Positions 1 to 9,199 of a stretch of 64,000 nt of DNA are shown one piece after another. How positions within the stretch are numbered: position 1 is the first letter of the stretch; every line of letters begins with the position of its first letter. The notes under the pieces were generated by a model. It searched no databases. It worked only from the letters and a program-made list of their open reading frames with translations, and was not told the DNA's origin. The DNA lies in contig NZ_CP042431.1 in the NCBI RefSeq assembly GCF_007970185.1, positions 682,001 to 746,000 of the forward strand. Reading direction: 5' to 3'. The stretch is from Pseudobacter ginsenosidimutans (GTDB lineage: Bacteria; Bacteroidota; Bacteroidia; Chitinophagales; Chitinophagaceae). A program made the translations under genes and the position numbers.

Positions 1-1914
1 ACCGGTAAGGTACCTTCCGGACACAGGATCAGTGAACTTCTCACTTTCATCTGTGTTCTTGGTGATCGCCAATTGCCCGCGGAGGTTGAGTTTGGGAAGG
101 ATGCGGTACACAAGTGAAAGATTGTTCACAAGGTTATTATACCCTGTTCTGTCGAAGTTTTTGGTATTATGCACTTCATACAGGGGATTCAGCAGATTGA
201 GCTCGCTGCTACCACTGTGCCAGAGATTTGTCTGGAACAGGTAATTTCCATTCCTGTCAACCATCTCATCATAGGGTGCTTTCCAGGTATAATCGCTGAA
301 CACGCCGTAAGGTGAGTTGGTGGCTTTCACTACATCGTAGTTGATATCATTGCGCACCTGGAATTTGGTGGTACGGTATTCGAATACGAAGCCTGCGCCC
401 ATGCGTTCACGGCTGGATTTCTTCATCACGCCATTCTGTTTGTCGTAGCGCAGAAGAGCATTGAATCGGATCTCGTTGGTTCCACCGTCGAAGGAGAGAG
501 CATGTTTCTGACTGAACTCATTGGTGAGCGGTTGTGAGATCCAGTCAGTATTGATGCCCCGGAGGATCTGATTATTCTTCTTGATGTATTCATTGTGCAA
601 CTGGCCCATTTGATTGGGATTGTCACTTTCAAAGAAACCTGCAAGTTTTTCCGCTTCCAGTTTTTCCGAAGCGTTCATCAGGTTATAGTCGGAAACATCC
701 GGTAATGTAAGGGTGGAAACGAAATTATAATTCACCCTGATCTTACCGGGCATGGGGGCTACCGTTTCGATCACCACCACTCCGTTTGCTGCGCGTGAGC
801 CATAGATGGCGGTAGCAGCGGCATCTTTGAGGATGGTGATGGATTTGATACGGGTTGGATCGAAGTCGTACACCCTTTCGGCCGTTACCTCAAATCCATC
901 CATGATGAAGATGGGAAGATTGGGATTATTGGTGAGGGCAGCCTGCGACACATCGATATTGTCCAGGGCTTTCACCCCGATACCAGAACGCCCGCGGATA
1001 TAGAATTTAGGCATAGTATTGGGGTCCGATCCCATGATATTGTTCATTTCAATCCTGAAAGACGGATCGAACACCTGCAATACATCTATCACGTTGCGGT
1101 TGCTCACTTTCAGGATCTGCTCACGATCTACTCTAACCGAATTACCGGTAAAGCTTTCCTTTTTGAGATTACTGTATCCTGTGACTACCACATCTTTCAT
1201 GGCAGCTTCGGAAGTTTTCAGCACGATCCTCACGGGTTTTGACGGATCAATAATTTTGAACTCCTGTGATTCCATACCAATATAGGAGAACAGGAGGGTT
1301 TGTTTTTCTTTTGCATCGATGCTGAAATTGCCCAGGTCATCGGAAGAAACGCCGATGGAAGTTCCTTTCACACGAACACTTACACCTGAAAGGGGTTTGC
1401 CATCTTCGGCCAGTACCCGTCCTTTCACGGGATCGGCTTCCGGCTCGGGCTCTTCAATCACTACAGGTGCAGGCTGGATGCCTTCAGACAATGCGCCGGC
1501 TTCATCCTCCTTGCTGTAGAGGACAATTGTTTTATCCAGAATCCGGTAAGTAAGGGGTTGATTACTGAACGCAATGTGAAGGAATTCCTGCAATGGCATA
1601 TTGTTGGCTACAATGCTCACCCGGTGGGTGTTCTTAAGCAGTCTTGCATTGCCGAATACGCCAAAGCCTGTCTGCTGTTTGATAACGCTGAACAGTTTGG
1701 AAAGGGGCACATCTTTCCCCTCGTAAGTAATGGTTTGAGAATGAGTGGCTGCACAAAGATGGAGGCTGCCAATCAATAAAAGCAGGGCTGTGAGTTTCAT
1801 CGCAATCAGTATTGGTTTCTGAATGAGGCGATGCCGGCTTCTTTCAATGCCCGGTGGCGCTACCGGGTTGGAAAAGGCAACAACATCCCGGATACAAAAA
1901 GCAGTTTTTTGCAT
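1..1914 (-). CDS. SusC/RagA-type TonB-dependent receptor, 3' end beyond the left edge
   Basis: Outer-membrane TonB-dependent receptor that would pair with a SusD lipoprotein to import a substrate. The frame is open for all 638 codons to base 1, so the C-terminal barrel is missing. I chose the ATG at 1914 (starting MQKTAF) over the internal ATG at 1800 because the SusC at 38671 also starts MQKT, and its signal peptide likewise lies about 40 residues in. After the signal peptide (MKLTALLLLIGSLHLC) come an STN/secretin-like domain, a carboxypeptidase-regulatory beta-sandwich (about residues 180-240) and a plug domain with DPTRIKSITILKDAAATA and GSRAANGVVVIET. An STN domain is typical of receptors that signal to a FecR/sigma pair, and that pair lies directly upstream on the same strand. 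Its plug sequence is closest to the SusC at the right edge, so a SusD/DUF4843/PKD-like set may follow outside the window. Confidence 0.95.
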   Translation of the reverse strand, partial: MQKTAFCIRDVVAFSNPVAPPGIERSRHRLIQKPILIAMKLTALLLLIGSLHLCAATHSQTITYEGKDVPLSKLFSVIKQQTGFGVFGNARLLKNTHRVSIVANNMPLQEFLHIAFSNQPLTYRILDKTIVLYSKEDEAGALSEGIQPAPVVIEEPEPEADPVKGRVLAEDGKPLSGVSVRVKGTSIGVSSDDLGNFSIDAKEKQTLLFSYIGMESQEFKIIDPSKPVRIVLKTSEAAMKDVVVTGYSNLKKESFTGNSVRVDREQILKVSNRNVIDVLQVFDPSFRIEMNNIMGSDPNTMPKFYIRGRSGIGVKALDNIDVSQAALTNNPNLPIFIMDGFEVTAERVYDFDPTRIKSITILKDAAATAIYGSRAANGVVVIETVAPMPGKIRVNYNFVSTLTLPDVSDYNLMNASEKLEAEKLAGFFESDNPNQMGQLHNEYIKKNNQILRGINTDWISQPLTNEFSQKHALSFDGGTNEIRFNALLRYDKQNGVMKKSSRERMGAGFVFEYRTTKFQVRNDINYDVVKATNSPYGVFSDYTWKAPYDEMVDRNGNYLFQTNLWHSGSSELNLLNPLYEVHNTKNFDRTGYNNLVNNLSLVYRILPKLNLRGQLAITKNTDESEKFTDPVSGRYLTG

Positions 1915-1982
1915 ACTTTTGCATTAGTTATGGTTAATAAAAAATTCTCCTCCATTGAATTTGGATTAGCCTGACGAATTCG

Positions 1983-2008
1983 CCGGAAGCAGGTCAGAGC
2001 GCTTCCGG
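1983..2008 (-). promoter_or_regulatory. Hairpin in the FecR-SusC spacer, 68 nt before the SusC ATG
   Basis: Perfect 8-bp inverted repeat (CCGGAAGC / GCTTCCGG) around a 10-nt loop. In the direction of transcription it has no following T-run, so it is not a classical terminator for FecR. Its distance to the SusC ATG at 1914 is exactly 68 nt, the same as for the hairpin in the second sigma/FecR/SusC locus. A role in mRNA processing, stability or translation of susC is inferred. On the plus strand a T5 run follows, so it could also stop antisense transcription. Confidence 0.55.
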
Positions 2009-2112
2009 TTTTTCATTACAGGCAATCATTTTTTTGCAATGTCAAGTTGTGGCGCTTGTGCAGCACCGGAACATTAAAAATTTGCTAATTAGAGTACCAG
2101 GATGAGGTATGG

Positions 2113-3393
2113 TTATTGAGGCAATACAACTATTTTTCTTCCGCTTGTAACTTTGAATTGAACGCCTGCCACTTCCAGTGCCGTCAATACATCCGCGAGG
2201 CTCATATCCCTTCTGAGGTCACCAAAGAATTCTATTTCAGGAACGGCTTTTTCATACACTACTTCTATATTGTACCATCGTACCAGCTGGTTCATCGCGT
2301 CCCGGGAGCTCATACCGGTAAAATTGAAAAAGCCATTCTTCCAGGCCAGTACCTTGTCTTTATCGATATCGTTCAATACCAGTATTCCGGAGCTATTCTT
2401 GTTTTTCGTTTGATCCTGTGCGTTATCTGTGATCACGCCCTGCTGTCCGGGTACGAGGCTCACTGCCTTTTCGGGCTTCACCTCACTGATCACCGATTGC
2501 GGACAATGCCAGCAGGATGTGTCAGTTGTCTTGTAAAGCTTCACGGCACCTTCCACCAGCGTGGTAGCCATGGTGGCTTCATCAGTGTAGGCTTTCACAT
2601 TGAACTCGGTGCCTGTTACTTCCACAACTGCCTGGTTATTCACTTTCACCTTGAATTTTTTCCTGGCATCTTTGGCTACATCCATGTAGACTTCGCCGGT
2701 AACTTCCACTCTTCTTTCTGCGCCGGCAAAGAATGTGGGATAAGTGATGGAACTGGCGGCATTGAGCCATACCTGTGTGCCATCGGGCAACATCACTTTG
2801 AACTGTCGTCCCCTGGGTGTGGTGATAGTATTCCAGGCGGGTTGCGCTCCTTTGCTTCCGGCTGCATTGTATGCGATGCGGCCATCCTGTAACGTGATAT
2901 CAGCTCCAAGCTGACTGGCTACCAGTCCATCCTTCAAACTGTCGAGCAATATTTTCCGGCCATCAGCCAATGTAAGAACAGCGCCATCTGTACCTGGTTG
3001 GATATCTGCATCGAGGCTTTGGGCATAAGGCTGACGGTAATCAACCGACGGCCGCCGCTGTGTCCAGAGGAATATACCCGCTGCCACCAGTATCAGCACT
3101 GCTGCTGCAATATTCCAGGTACGCCTGCGGTAGATCAGATGAACAGGGGCCGGCAAATACTCTTCAGGATTCATCTTCTCCCGCACCTGCTGCCAGATGC
3201 GGCGCTCCTGCACAAGGTCCCTGGACTTTCCTGCATCCACGGAATCCCACCAGGCATCCAGCTGTTCTATCAGCACATCATCTTCCGGCAGGTCTTTCAC
3301 CAACTGGAAAAAAGTTTCCGTCTCCTGTTCCGTACTTTCATTTGAAACAAGCTTCTTGAACAACTCCTGGATTTCTTGCCTGGGAACGGACAT
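2113..3393 (-). CDS. FecR family anti-sigma factor
   Basis: Inner-membrane anti-sigma regulator of 426 aa. Residues 1-90 form the cytoplasmic sigma-binding part. One membrane helix (WNIAAAVLILVAAGIFLW, about 91-108) leads to a periplasmic FecR domain (about 190-290, with LPDGTQVWLNAASSITYP and VEVTGEVYMDV) and a C-terminal DUF4974 domain related to STN (about 355-426). In this family the periplasmic part senses the STN domain of a loaded TonB receptor and releases the partner sigma factor. It lies 73 nt downstream of the ECF sigma gene and about 200 nt upstream of SusC. It contains an unusual CWHC motif in the periplasmic part (around residue 295). Confidence 0.95.
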   Translation of the reverse strand: MSVPRQEIQELFKKLVSNESTEQETETFFQLVKDLPEDDVLIEQLDAWWDSVDAGKSRDLVQERRIWQQVREKMNPEEYLPAPVHLIYRRRTWNIAAAVLILVAAGIFLWTQRRPSVDYRQPYAQSLDADIQPGTDGAVLTLADGRKILLDSLKDGLVASQLGADITLQDGRIAYNAAGSKGAQPAWNTITTPRGRQFKVMLPDGTQVWLNAASSITYPTFFAGAERRVEVTGEVYMDVAKDARKKFKVKVNNQAVVEVTGTEFNVKAYTDEATMATTLVEGAVKLYKTTDTSCWHCPQSVISEVKPEKAVSLVPGQQGVITDNAQDQTKNKNSSGILVLNDIDKDKVLAWKNGFFNFTGMSSRDAMNQLVRWYNIEVVYEKAVPEIEFFGDLRRDMSLADVLTALEVAGVQFKVTSGRKIVVLPQ

Positions 3394-3466
3394 GCCGGCA
3401 TATTTCTACTAATGACGACAACTAATTCTCCTGGTAGTATCGCATCAGCAGATTTTTTTTAAAGAT

Positions 3467-4051
3467 TTACAAAAGGAGAAATATGAGCAGCCCTGCAAGA
3501 CTGTCTTTATAATGCGTACGCAGGAATTCACGAATGGAATCCAGGGCGATGGACATTGTTTTCTTGACAGTTGCGGGCGATATATTCAGCTGTTGAGCAA
3601 TTTCGTTGTACGATAAACCTTCTTCGCGGTGCATGAGGAAGATGCGCTGACGCGCGGGACTGAGCTTACTGATGGCCTCACGCCAGATGCGTGCCGTTTC
3701 TTCGCTCATCAGCTTATGGTCCGATACGGGACGCGAAGAAAGAATGACCATATCTGCGTGATAGGCCAGCATCAGTTTCTTTTTCCTGGCTGTAGTTTTA
3801 AAATAATCGAGTGCTTTATTGCGGGCGGCAGTGCGAAGGAATCCACCCACATTCTGGATCTGCTCCAGCCATTCCCTGCCGGACCAGAGTTTCACAAAGA
3901 TGTCCACCACCAACTCTTCGGCAGTCTCCGGACTCTTCACAAGGCTCTCCATATAAGCATATACCCTGGGCCAGTATTGCTCATACAGCTCGTTAAAAGC
4001 CTGTTCGTCTCCACGGGAAATACGATATAGCAGTTCGGTTTCGTTTTGCAT
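3467..4051 (-). CDS. ECF RNA polymerase sigma factor (sigma-70 family)
   Basis: 194-aa extracytoplasmic-function sigma factor. Region 2 is at about residues 20-90 (FNELYEQYWPRVYAYM, then VVDIFVKLWSGREWL) and region 4 at about 125-180, with the helix-turn-helix LSYNEIAQQLNISPATVKK. It ends in a hydrophobic tail (LAGLLIFLLL), which Bacteroidota ECF factors of this kind often show. Gene order sigma, FecR, SusC implies that it drives the receptor operon downstream when FecR is relieved. It is preceded by the methyltransferase gene on the same strand with a 98-nt gap. Confidence 0.95.
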   Translation of the reverse strand: MQNETELLYRISRGDEQAFNELYEQYWPRVYAYMESLVKSPETAEELVVDIFVKLWSGREWLEQIQNVGGFLRTAARNKALDYFKTTARKKKLMLAYHADMVILSSRPVSDHKLMSEETARIWREAISKLSPARQRIFLMHREEGLSYNEIAQQLNISPATVKKTMSIALDSIREFLRTHYKDSLAGLLIFLLL

Positions 4052-4149
4052 CAGAGCTCAGATATCGTCGGGTTAATTTGCAATTTAGTGTTTTCGGCAA
4101 CAGTATCTGATGTAGACCTTCAAAAAAAGCGAACATGGTCACCAGACAA

Positions 4150-5886
4150 TCATGAACCGGTGGCCAGCCATCGACAGTAAGCAGCCCATCTTTGGACAGT
4201 TATTGACTGCCCATACCTGTTGTTCAGTTTTTCTATTTCCTCTTGCAATTGCATTTCGGGCAAATGTTTTGCCAGCGCCTGCAGATCGATGCGCATCAAT
4301 GCTTCTTTGGTGAAAGTCCGTTTGGCATCGCTGAAGGTAATGCTCGCCAGGAAATCCTTTGCAACAGCGGAATTCAGCAGCACCCAGGTATAAACTGCGT
4401 AGTCCGGCTCATCAAATCCCAGCATATAACAGGTATCATCCAACATGAGCGGTTTTCCATTTTGCGGCAATACAAGTGCAAAGCGGAATGATTTGTACAA
4501 TCCTGATATAGCCACTTTGTAAGGCTTGAAAGAATAGTCGCCAATTCCGAAGATGGAAAATGCCGGTTTGTTTTTATAAATCGATGAACGACGGTTCAGG
4601 AATAACTGGCGGTGCTGTTGCAGGTAATCCCAGGTGGCCGGATACTGACGGATGAAATCTGTGTCTGCTCCGGGTCTATGCTGGGTAACAATGGTGAATT
4701 TCCGAACGGAGTCCACCAGGTCCTGTTGCAGATCGGAGCTTTTGAGCAATCCGAAAACCAGTTCATCTTCCAGGCGAATGGTTTGTTGCAGGGCATTCCG
4801 GTAATCCTGTCCGGTTTTCTCCAGTTCCATCACCAGGGAGCAATCATGCTTCAGGCCCTGCCGCCATTCCAGTGGCGATTTCCCCTCTATATAACGATGC
4901 TGAATATACGAATCTGTGTTTGAAACGAACTTTTCTTCCACCCAGCCGAATGCCAGCCCTGTTTCTTCCGGTCTGTAGAAACTTCTTTGAGTACAGGTAA
5001 AGTCTGCTTCACTGTTCAGCTTACAGGAAAACAAAGAGGCTTCAGCTTTCACTTCAAATTCCTTCAGGCTGTTGATCTGGTATTGCCGCATTTCACCAAT
5101 GCTGAACCGCAGCCTGTATTGCTCCAACAGGATATTCCTGATCACGGAATTTTTTACCAGCAATGTCATCTGCCCGGAAAAACCGTGAAAGGCCTTCAGC
5201 AGCATCAGCGTGATATTCTCTGCAATATCGAAATTGCCTTTGCCTGTAACGGCGGCAATACCATCCTGCTGTTTGAAGTTGGATTTCTCCGGCAGGTTGG
5301 AAGATGCCATGCTGCCGAGCATCGCATTGGTGACCCAGGGAGGATTACCGATGATCAACAAAGGTTGCTGATCATTCAGCACCAAAGTTTCGAAGTTGAA
5401 ATCGAAAACATTTCCATGGTGTAAATAGATGGCTGGTTTGTTCAAATCAGGTTGCCCGAGATAGAGATCGATAAGGGAGAATTTAGTTTGCCAGAGATAT
5501 GGCTGATGAATATCCAGACCATGCACTTCCCTGATGCAGGGAAAGGTACGGATAGCTGCAATGATGAAATGCCCCTTGCCGCAGGTTGGCTCAACCAGGA
5601 TACCAGGCAGGCTGCCATTCCTGGATACCAGCTTCGTGATCTTTTCCGCCAATGCGGGTGGCGTTTGAAAATCCCCGAACTCAGCACGGTCCCTTTCAGT
5701 CTTCACTTCCTCTCCGGAATCCAGGGCAGACCTGAATTGCAGCCATTCTTCCTCCCCCTTGAAGCATTGCCGGATTCCTGTAAGCGATTCCAGCTCCTCA
5801 TTCACTTTGTGAAAAGAAGCCTGCTGCTGCATCCTGAGAAAGATAGTCAGCACAGCCGGGGACATATGGGCGCCAAAGACGTTCAA
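4150..5886 (-). CDS. Solitary N6-adenine DNA methyltransferase
   Basis: 578-aa class I S-adenosylmethionine-dependent methyltransferase. QTPPALAEKI precedes SAM-binding motif I, EPTCGKGHF (about residue 100), and catalytic motif IV is NPPW (about 181), the form used by N6-adenine DNA methylases. The order motif I then IV, and the long C-terminal part (about 300-578) that could recognise DNA, resemble type IIG or type I-like enzymes. No endonuclease motif was recognised in it and no restriction subunit is next to it, so it reads as an orphan methylase. The start could be the first Met, Met8 or Met19. Its target and role, whether epigenetic or defensive, cannot be read from the sequence. Confidence 0.75.
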   Translation of the reverse strand: MNVFGAHMSPAVLTIFLRMQQQASFHKVNEELESLTGIRQCFKGEEEWLQFRSALDSGEEVKTERDRAEFGDFQTPPALAEKITKLVSRNGSLPGILVEPTCGKGHFIIAAIRTFPCIREVHGLDIHQPYLWQTKFSLIDLYLGQPDLNKPAIYLHHGNVFDFNFETLVLNDQQPLLIIGNPPWVTNAMLGSMASSNLPEKSNFKQQDGIAAVTGKGNFDIAENITLMLLKAFHGFSGQMTLLVKNSVIRNILLEQYRLRFSIGEMRQYQINSLKEFEVKAEASLFSCKLNSEADFTCTQRSFYRPEETGLAFGWVEEKFVSNTDSYIQHRYIEGKSPLEWRQGLKHDCSLVMELEKTGQDYRNALQQTIRLEDELVFGLLKSSDLQQDLVDSVRKFTIVTQHRPGADTDFIRQYPATWDYLQQHRQLFLNRRSSIYKNKPAFSIFGIGDYSFKPYKVAISGLYKSFRFALVLPQNGKPLMLDDTCYMLGFDEPDYAVYTWVLLNSAVAKDFLASITFSDAKRTFTKEALMRIDLQALAKHLPEMQLQEEIEKLNNRYGQSITVQRWAAYCRWLATGS

Positions 5887-5941
5887 TTGCGAACCTGACT
5901 GGTTTTATATATTTTTATCGGTACCATTCAATTCACCCTGT

Positions 5942-6646
5942 ATGAAATCCTGCATCATTTTTCTTTTACCCTTATTCCTGACAAGCTGTATCACAAGCTC
6001 CGTGATCAAGAAAGCCGCCACAGACCGGAAGCCACAACGGATCCATCAGATCCGGGATGCATGGACAGATACCTCAGGCAATATTATAGTAAACTTCACA
6101 GCAAAACTATCGGGAACAAAAAGAAATGTACCGGTCCATCTGGTAGTGCCCGTGAATACGCTGATGAGAATTTATCTGAAGTATAATAGTGTAAAAGGGG
6201 AATTCTCTCCCGGCGAAAAGCTTTTATATGGCGTGAACCGCATTCATTCCATCCATTACAATACTTCGGATTCACTGGCTTATACACCGGAGATCGAGTA
6301 CCAGCAGGAAAAAGTTCTGGAAGGATTTTATGCACCCGGTCCAACAGATAGTAATATCACACACCGGTTCAGGCTGCCCATCGATCCGGATGAATACAGG
6401 TACGAAACAGACTGGATCATGAAAAAACAAAAGCGGATGTTGTTCCTGTACCAACCCGCAATCCCTTATCAAAGCACTTATGTTCCCATCAACAATATTG
6501 CTATTTCCGTGGAGCCTTCACATAAGAGGAAATACACCCGCTACCTCCTGACGTTGGTAACTATTCCTGCAGATGTAGCCACAGCGCCGCTCCAGGGAAT
6601 TGCAGCCGGGTATATGATGTTGCTGGCATGGGCTATGCGCTTTTGA
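5942..6646 (+). CDS. Hypothetical lipoprotein
   Basis: 234 aa with a lipoprotein signal peptide (CIIFLLPLFLTSC; the cysteine at about residue 16 would be lipidated). I do not recognise the mature part. It has a hydrophilic, beta-rich middle and a hydrophobic C-terminal stretch (about 205-232, LVTIPADVATAPLQGIAAG), a pattern seen in small envelope proteins of the YceK type. It is divergent from the methyltransferase (55-nt gap) and 54 nt upstream of the DUF2157 gene on the same strand. It may therefore share an operon with the membrane trio that follows. Confidence 0.75.
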   Translation: MKSCIIFLLPLFLTSCITSSVIKKAATDRKPQRIHQIRDAWTDTSGNIIVNFTAKLSGTKRNVPVHLVVPVNTLMRIYLKYNSVKGEFSPGEKLLYGVNRIHSIHYNTSDSLAYTPEIEYQQEKVLEGFYAPGPTDSNITHRFRLPIDPDEYRYETDWIMKKQKRMLFLYQPAIPYQSTYVPINNIAISVEPSHKRKYTRYLLTLVTIPADVATAPLQGIAAGYMMLLAWAMRF

Positions 6647-6700
6647 GCCTGTCCTTGCAAATATTGCCGTTAATAGATAACTTCATTAAAACAAACACTG

Positions 6701-7663
6701 ATGACTACTCCTGACAGGGAAGACATCCATCTTTTGAGCAGGCATAGTAATCTGCCTGTTGCCTCAATCCGGTCTGCATTGCGCAATTTTGTGTATAGTG
6801 GAAAGGATGCCTGGCAACAGTTCCTGAAAATATTGTTCCTGAGCCTGGGCGCCGGCTTCATGCTGGCAGGTGTGATCTTTTTCTTCGCCTACAACTGGGA
6901 TGCCCTGCACAAATTTGTGAAGCTCGGTATCATCGAGGGGCTGGTGATCCTGTTTACACTAACTGCCCTGCTCATACGAAAAAATTTGCTGGTCCGGAAT
7001 ATACTGCTCACAGCAGCATCCGTGATGATCGGCGTTTTATTTGCCGTATTCGGGCAGGTATACCAGACTGGAGCCGACGCCTATGACCTCTTCCTGAACT
7101 GGACGCTCTGCACTCTCCTCTGGGTGATAGTTGCCGGTTTCGCACCACTCTGGCTGATCTGGCTCGCATTGGTGAATATCACGGTTCAGCTGTATCTCCG
7201 GCAAACAGGAGCCGATCTTTCTGAAATGACTGCCCCGCTCCTGCTCTTCCTGGTGAATGCCATCGGCCTGGCAGTGACACTGCTGCTGAAACATTTCGGA
7301 TCAGGATCAATCCCACAATGGTTCATCATTGTTCTGGCACTGGCCGGAGCAACGGTGGCTACCATTGGCGTAAGCACAGGCATCTTTGGCAGGATGAGCA
7401 TCTCTTTCACACTATTGCTGGCTGCCGTGATCATCAGCTATGCCGGTATCATTTATTATGCTTTTAAACAACAAAGCGTTTTTTTCATTGCCGTGACCGG
7501 CTTCAGTATGATGATCATCCTCTGTGCCGGCATACTGGAAATAGCTAATCCCACTACCGGTTCTGTATTGCTGGTTTGTATTTTCCTCGGAGCCGGCACC
7601 ACGATGCTCATCAAATCATTGCTCACCCTTCAAAAACAATGGAGCCATGAAAAAGCAGCCTGA
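6701..7663 (+). CDS. DUF2157 domain integral membrane protein
   Basis: 320 aa. A soluble N-terminal part of about 45 residues (REDIHLLSRHSNLPVASIRSAL) is followed by about eight to ten membrane helices, beginning with LFLSLGAGFMLAGVIFFF and continuing through GLVILFTLTALLI. The helix pattern and the FFAYNWDALHKFVKLG segment are typical of DUF2157. The gene overlaps the next one by 17 nt, and together with the two genes after it forms the DUF2157 / DUF4401 / GDYXXLXY cassette found in many Gram-negative bacteria. The biochemical role is unknown; the tight overlap implies the proteins are made together. Confidence 0.85.
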   Translation: MTTPDREDIHLLSRHSNLPVASIRSALRNFVYSGKDAWQQFLKILFLSLGAGFMLAGVIFFFAYNWDALHKFVKLGIIEGLVILFTLTALLIRKNLLVRNILLTAASVMIGVLFAVFGQVYQTGADAYDLFLNWTLCTLLWVIVAGFAPLWLIWLALVNITVQLYLRQTGADLSEMTAPLLLFLVNAIGLAVTLLLKHFGSGSIPQWFIIVLALAGATVATIGVSTGIFGRMSISFTLLLAAVIISYAGIIYYAFKQQSVFFIAVTGFSMMIILCAGILEIANPTTGSVLLVCIFLGAGTTMLIKSLLTLQKQWSHEKAA

Positions 7664-8720
7664 GATAAATGCAGTCCTGGAAATATTCCGCGCGCGCGAA
7701 GGCGGATCCTTACAGATAGATGAACCAGCACTTCTCACCGCTTACGAAAAAGCCAATGCGGACAGGTCGGGCATTGCCATCAAAGTACTTACTGTTATTG
7801 GCGGCTTCCTGGTTACCTGTGCATTTTTGGGGTTCCTCTTTTTAGCAGACCTGTACAATTCTGGTCTTGGTATGGCCATTACCGGTTTCATCTTCGTGGC
7901 CGGAGCCCTGATCGTAAAAAGAGTATATGACATATTGATACTGGACACATTTGCCGTTTCCTTTTTTATATGTGGCTGCCTCCTGATCCTGCTGGGCACC
8001 ATGGAAAGCCGGATGGACGAAACGGCTGTTTCCCTGATGTTCATCATCATTTCGCTGATCTCGATGTTATTCGTTCAGAATTACATGATGTCTTTCACTG
8101 CTACCTGCATTTTACACGCGGCCATCATAGGTTTGATTCATTCCTTCCGTTACAGGAGTTATCTTCCCCTGGAATCGTATACCGGCCTGGTGATCCTCTT
8201 TTTCACTTTCTGGCTATTGGAAGAACCACGCATCGCTTCCGGCAATACCAGGCTTTCACGGCTGTACAACCCCGTTAGGTTAGGTTCGCTTGCGGCCATA
8301 TTGTTCGAGGGTATCTACTTATCCAACGATGGCTGGCTGTTCCGGACAAAATATAGCGGCTGGATATCTTCCATACTCGCCATTGTCTGCATCCTTTTTT
8401 TGACCCCGAAGATCCTGAAGAGATTGGAGTTGCATCAACCTGCGGCAACTGTTATTGCATTCACGGCGGCTATCCTGACCCTGGCACCAACCTTCTGGGC
8501 TCCGAGCATTGCCATTTCACTACTGATCATCCTGCTATGTTTTTATGTGAATTACAAAACAGGGATCGTGGCCGGTATCCTGGCGCTGATCTGGTTTGTG
8601 AGTGATTTCTATTATTCGCTCAGCGCCACCCTGCTTACTAAGTCGCTCATGATGATGGGTACAGGCTTCTTCTTTCTGCTGCTCTGTTTGCTCACACACA
8701 AAAAACTGACATCAAAATGA
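7647..8720 (+). CDS. DUF4401 domain integral membrane protein
   Basis: 357 aa with about ten predicted membrane helices, from VLTVIGGFLVTCAFLGFLFL (about residue 45) to a final helix near MGTGFFFLLLCLLTH. The soluble N-terminus (about 40 residues) and helix layout match DUF4401 proteins. It starts inside the 3' end of the DUF2157 gene and its stop overlaps the next ATG (ATGA), so the three genes look translationally coupled. Function unknown; it probably forms a membrane complex with its two partners. Confidence 0.85.
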   Translation: MKKQPEINAVLEIFRAREGGSLQIDEPALLTAYEKANADRSGIAIKVLTVIGGFLVTCAFLGFLFLADLYNSGLGMAITGFIFVAGALIVKRVYDILILDTFAVSFFICGCLLILLGTMESRMDETAVSLMFIIISLISMLFVQNYMMSFTATCILHAAIIGLIHSFRYRSYLPLESYTGLVILFFTFWLLEEPRIASGNTRLSRLYNPVRLGSLAAILFEGIYLSNDGWLFRTKYSGWISSILAIVCILFLTPKILKRLELHQPAATVIAFTAAILTLAPTFWAPSIAISLLIILLCFYVNYKTGIVAGILALIWFVSDFYYSLSATLLTKSLMMMGTGFFFLLLCLLTHKKLTSK

Positions 8721-9199
8721 AAAGATACCAGCTCTTCATCATCCTGCTGAACCTTGTACTGGCGCTCGGTATCTACCATTACTCCGTAATGGAAAAAGAG
8801 AAAACACTGGCAACGGGCAAACTGGTTTTGCTGGAACTGGCGCCGGTGGATCCCCGCTCACTCATGCAGGGAGATTACATGAGCCTCCGCTACGCCATTG
8901 CCAATGAGATCAATGAGAACGTTCCGCGCAAAGGTTACTACGTGATCACGCTCGATTCCGGCCTGGTAGCACGCAGACAGCGGATCCAGGCGGGGCGTCA
9001 ACCGCTGAACTCCGGGGAATACCTGATCCAATATCATACTGACTCCTGGCGGCATTCCCTGGGCGCGGAGGATTATTTCTTCCAGGAAGGCAGGGCTGAT
9101 ACATTTGCCATCGCCAGGTATGGCGGCCTCCGGATAGATGATAAAGGGAACAGTATTCTGGTAGGTCTTTACGACGAAAAAAAGAAACTCATTCAATAG
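8717..9199 (+). CDS. GDYXXLXY domain protein
   Basis: 160 aa with one N-terminal membrane anchor or signal (LFIILLNLVLALGIYHY). The signature that names the family is present as GDYMSLRY (about residues 53-60), preceded by APVDPRSLMQ. The soluble remainder should face the periplasm. It is the third gene of the membrane cassette, overlapping DUF4401 by 4 nt. No catalytic motif is visible. The family assignment is firm but its function is not known. Confidence 0.88.
   Translation: MKRYQLFIILLNLVLALGIYHYSVMEKEKTLATGKLVLLELAPVDPRSLMQGDYMSLRYAIANEINENVPRKGYYVITLDSGLVARRQRIQAGRQPLNSGEYLIQYHTDSWRHSLGAEDYFFQEGRADTFAIARYGGLRIDDKGNSILVGLYDEKKKLIQ

Noticed and set aside
2116-2892. 258-codon plus-strand open frame opposite the first FecR gene.
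   Set aside because: FecR is convincingly conserved on the other strand; the frame is His/Tyr-rich with no domain, typical of an antisense shadow.
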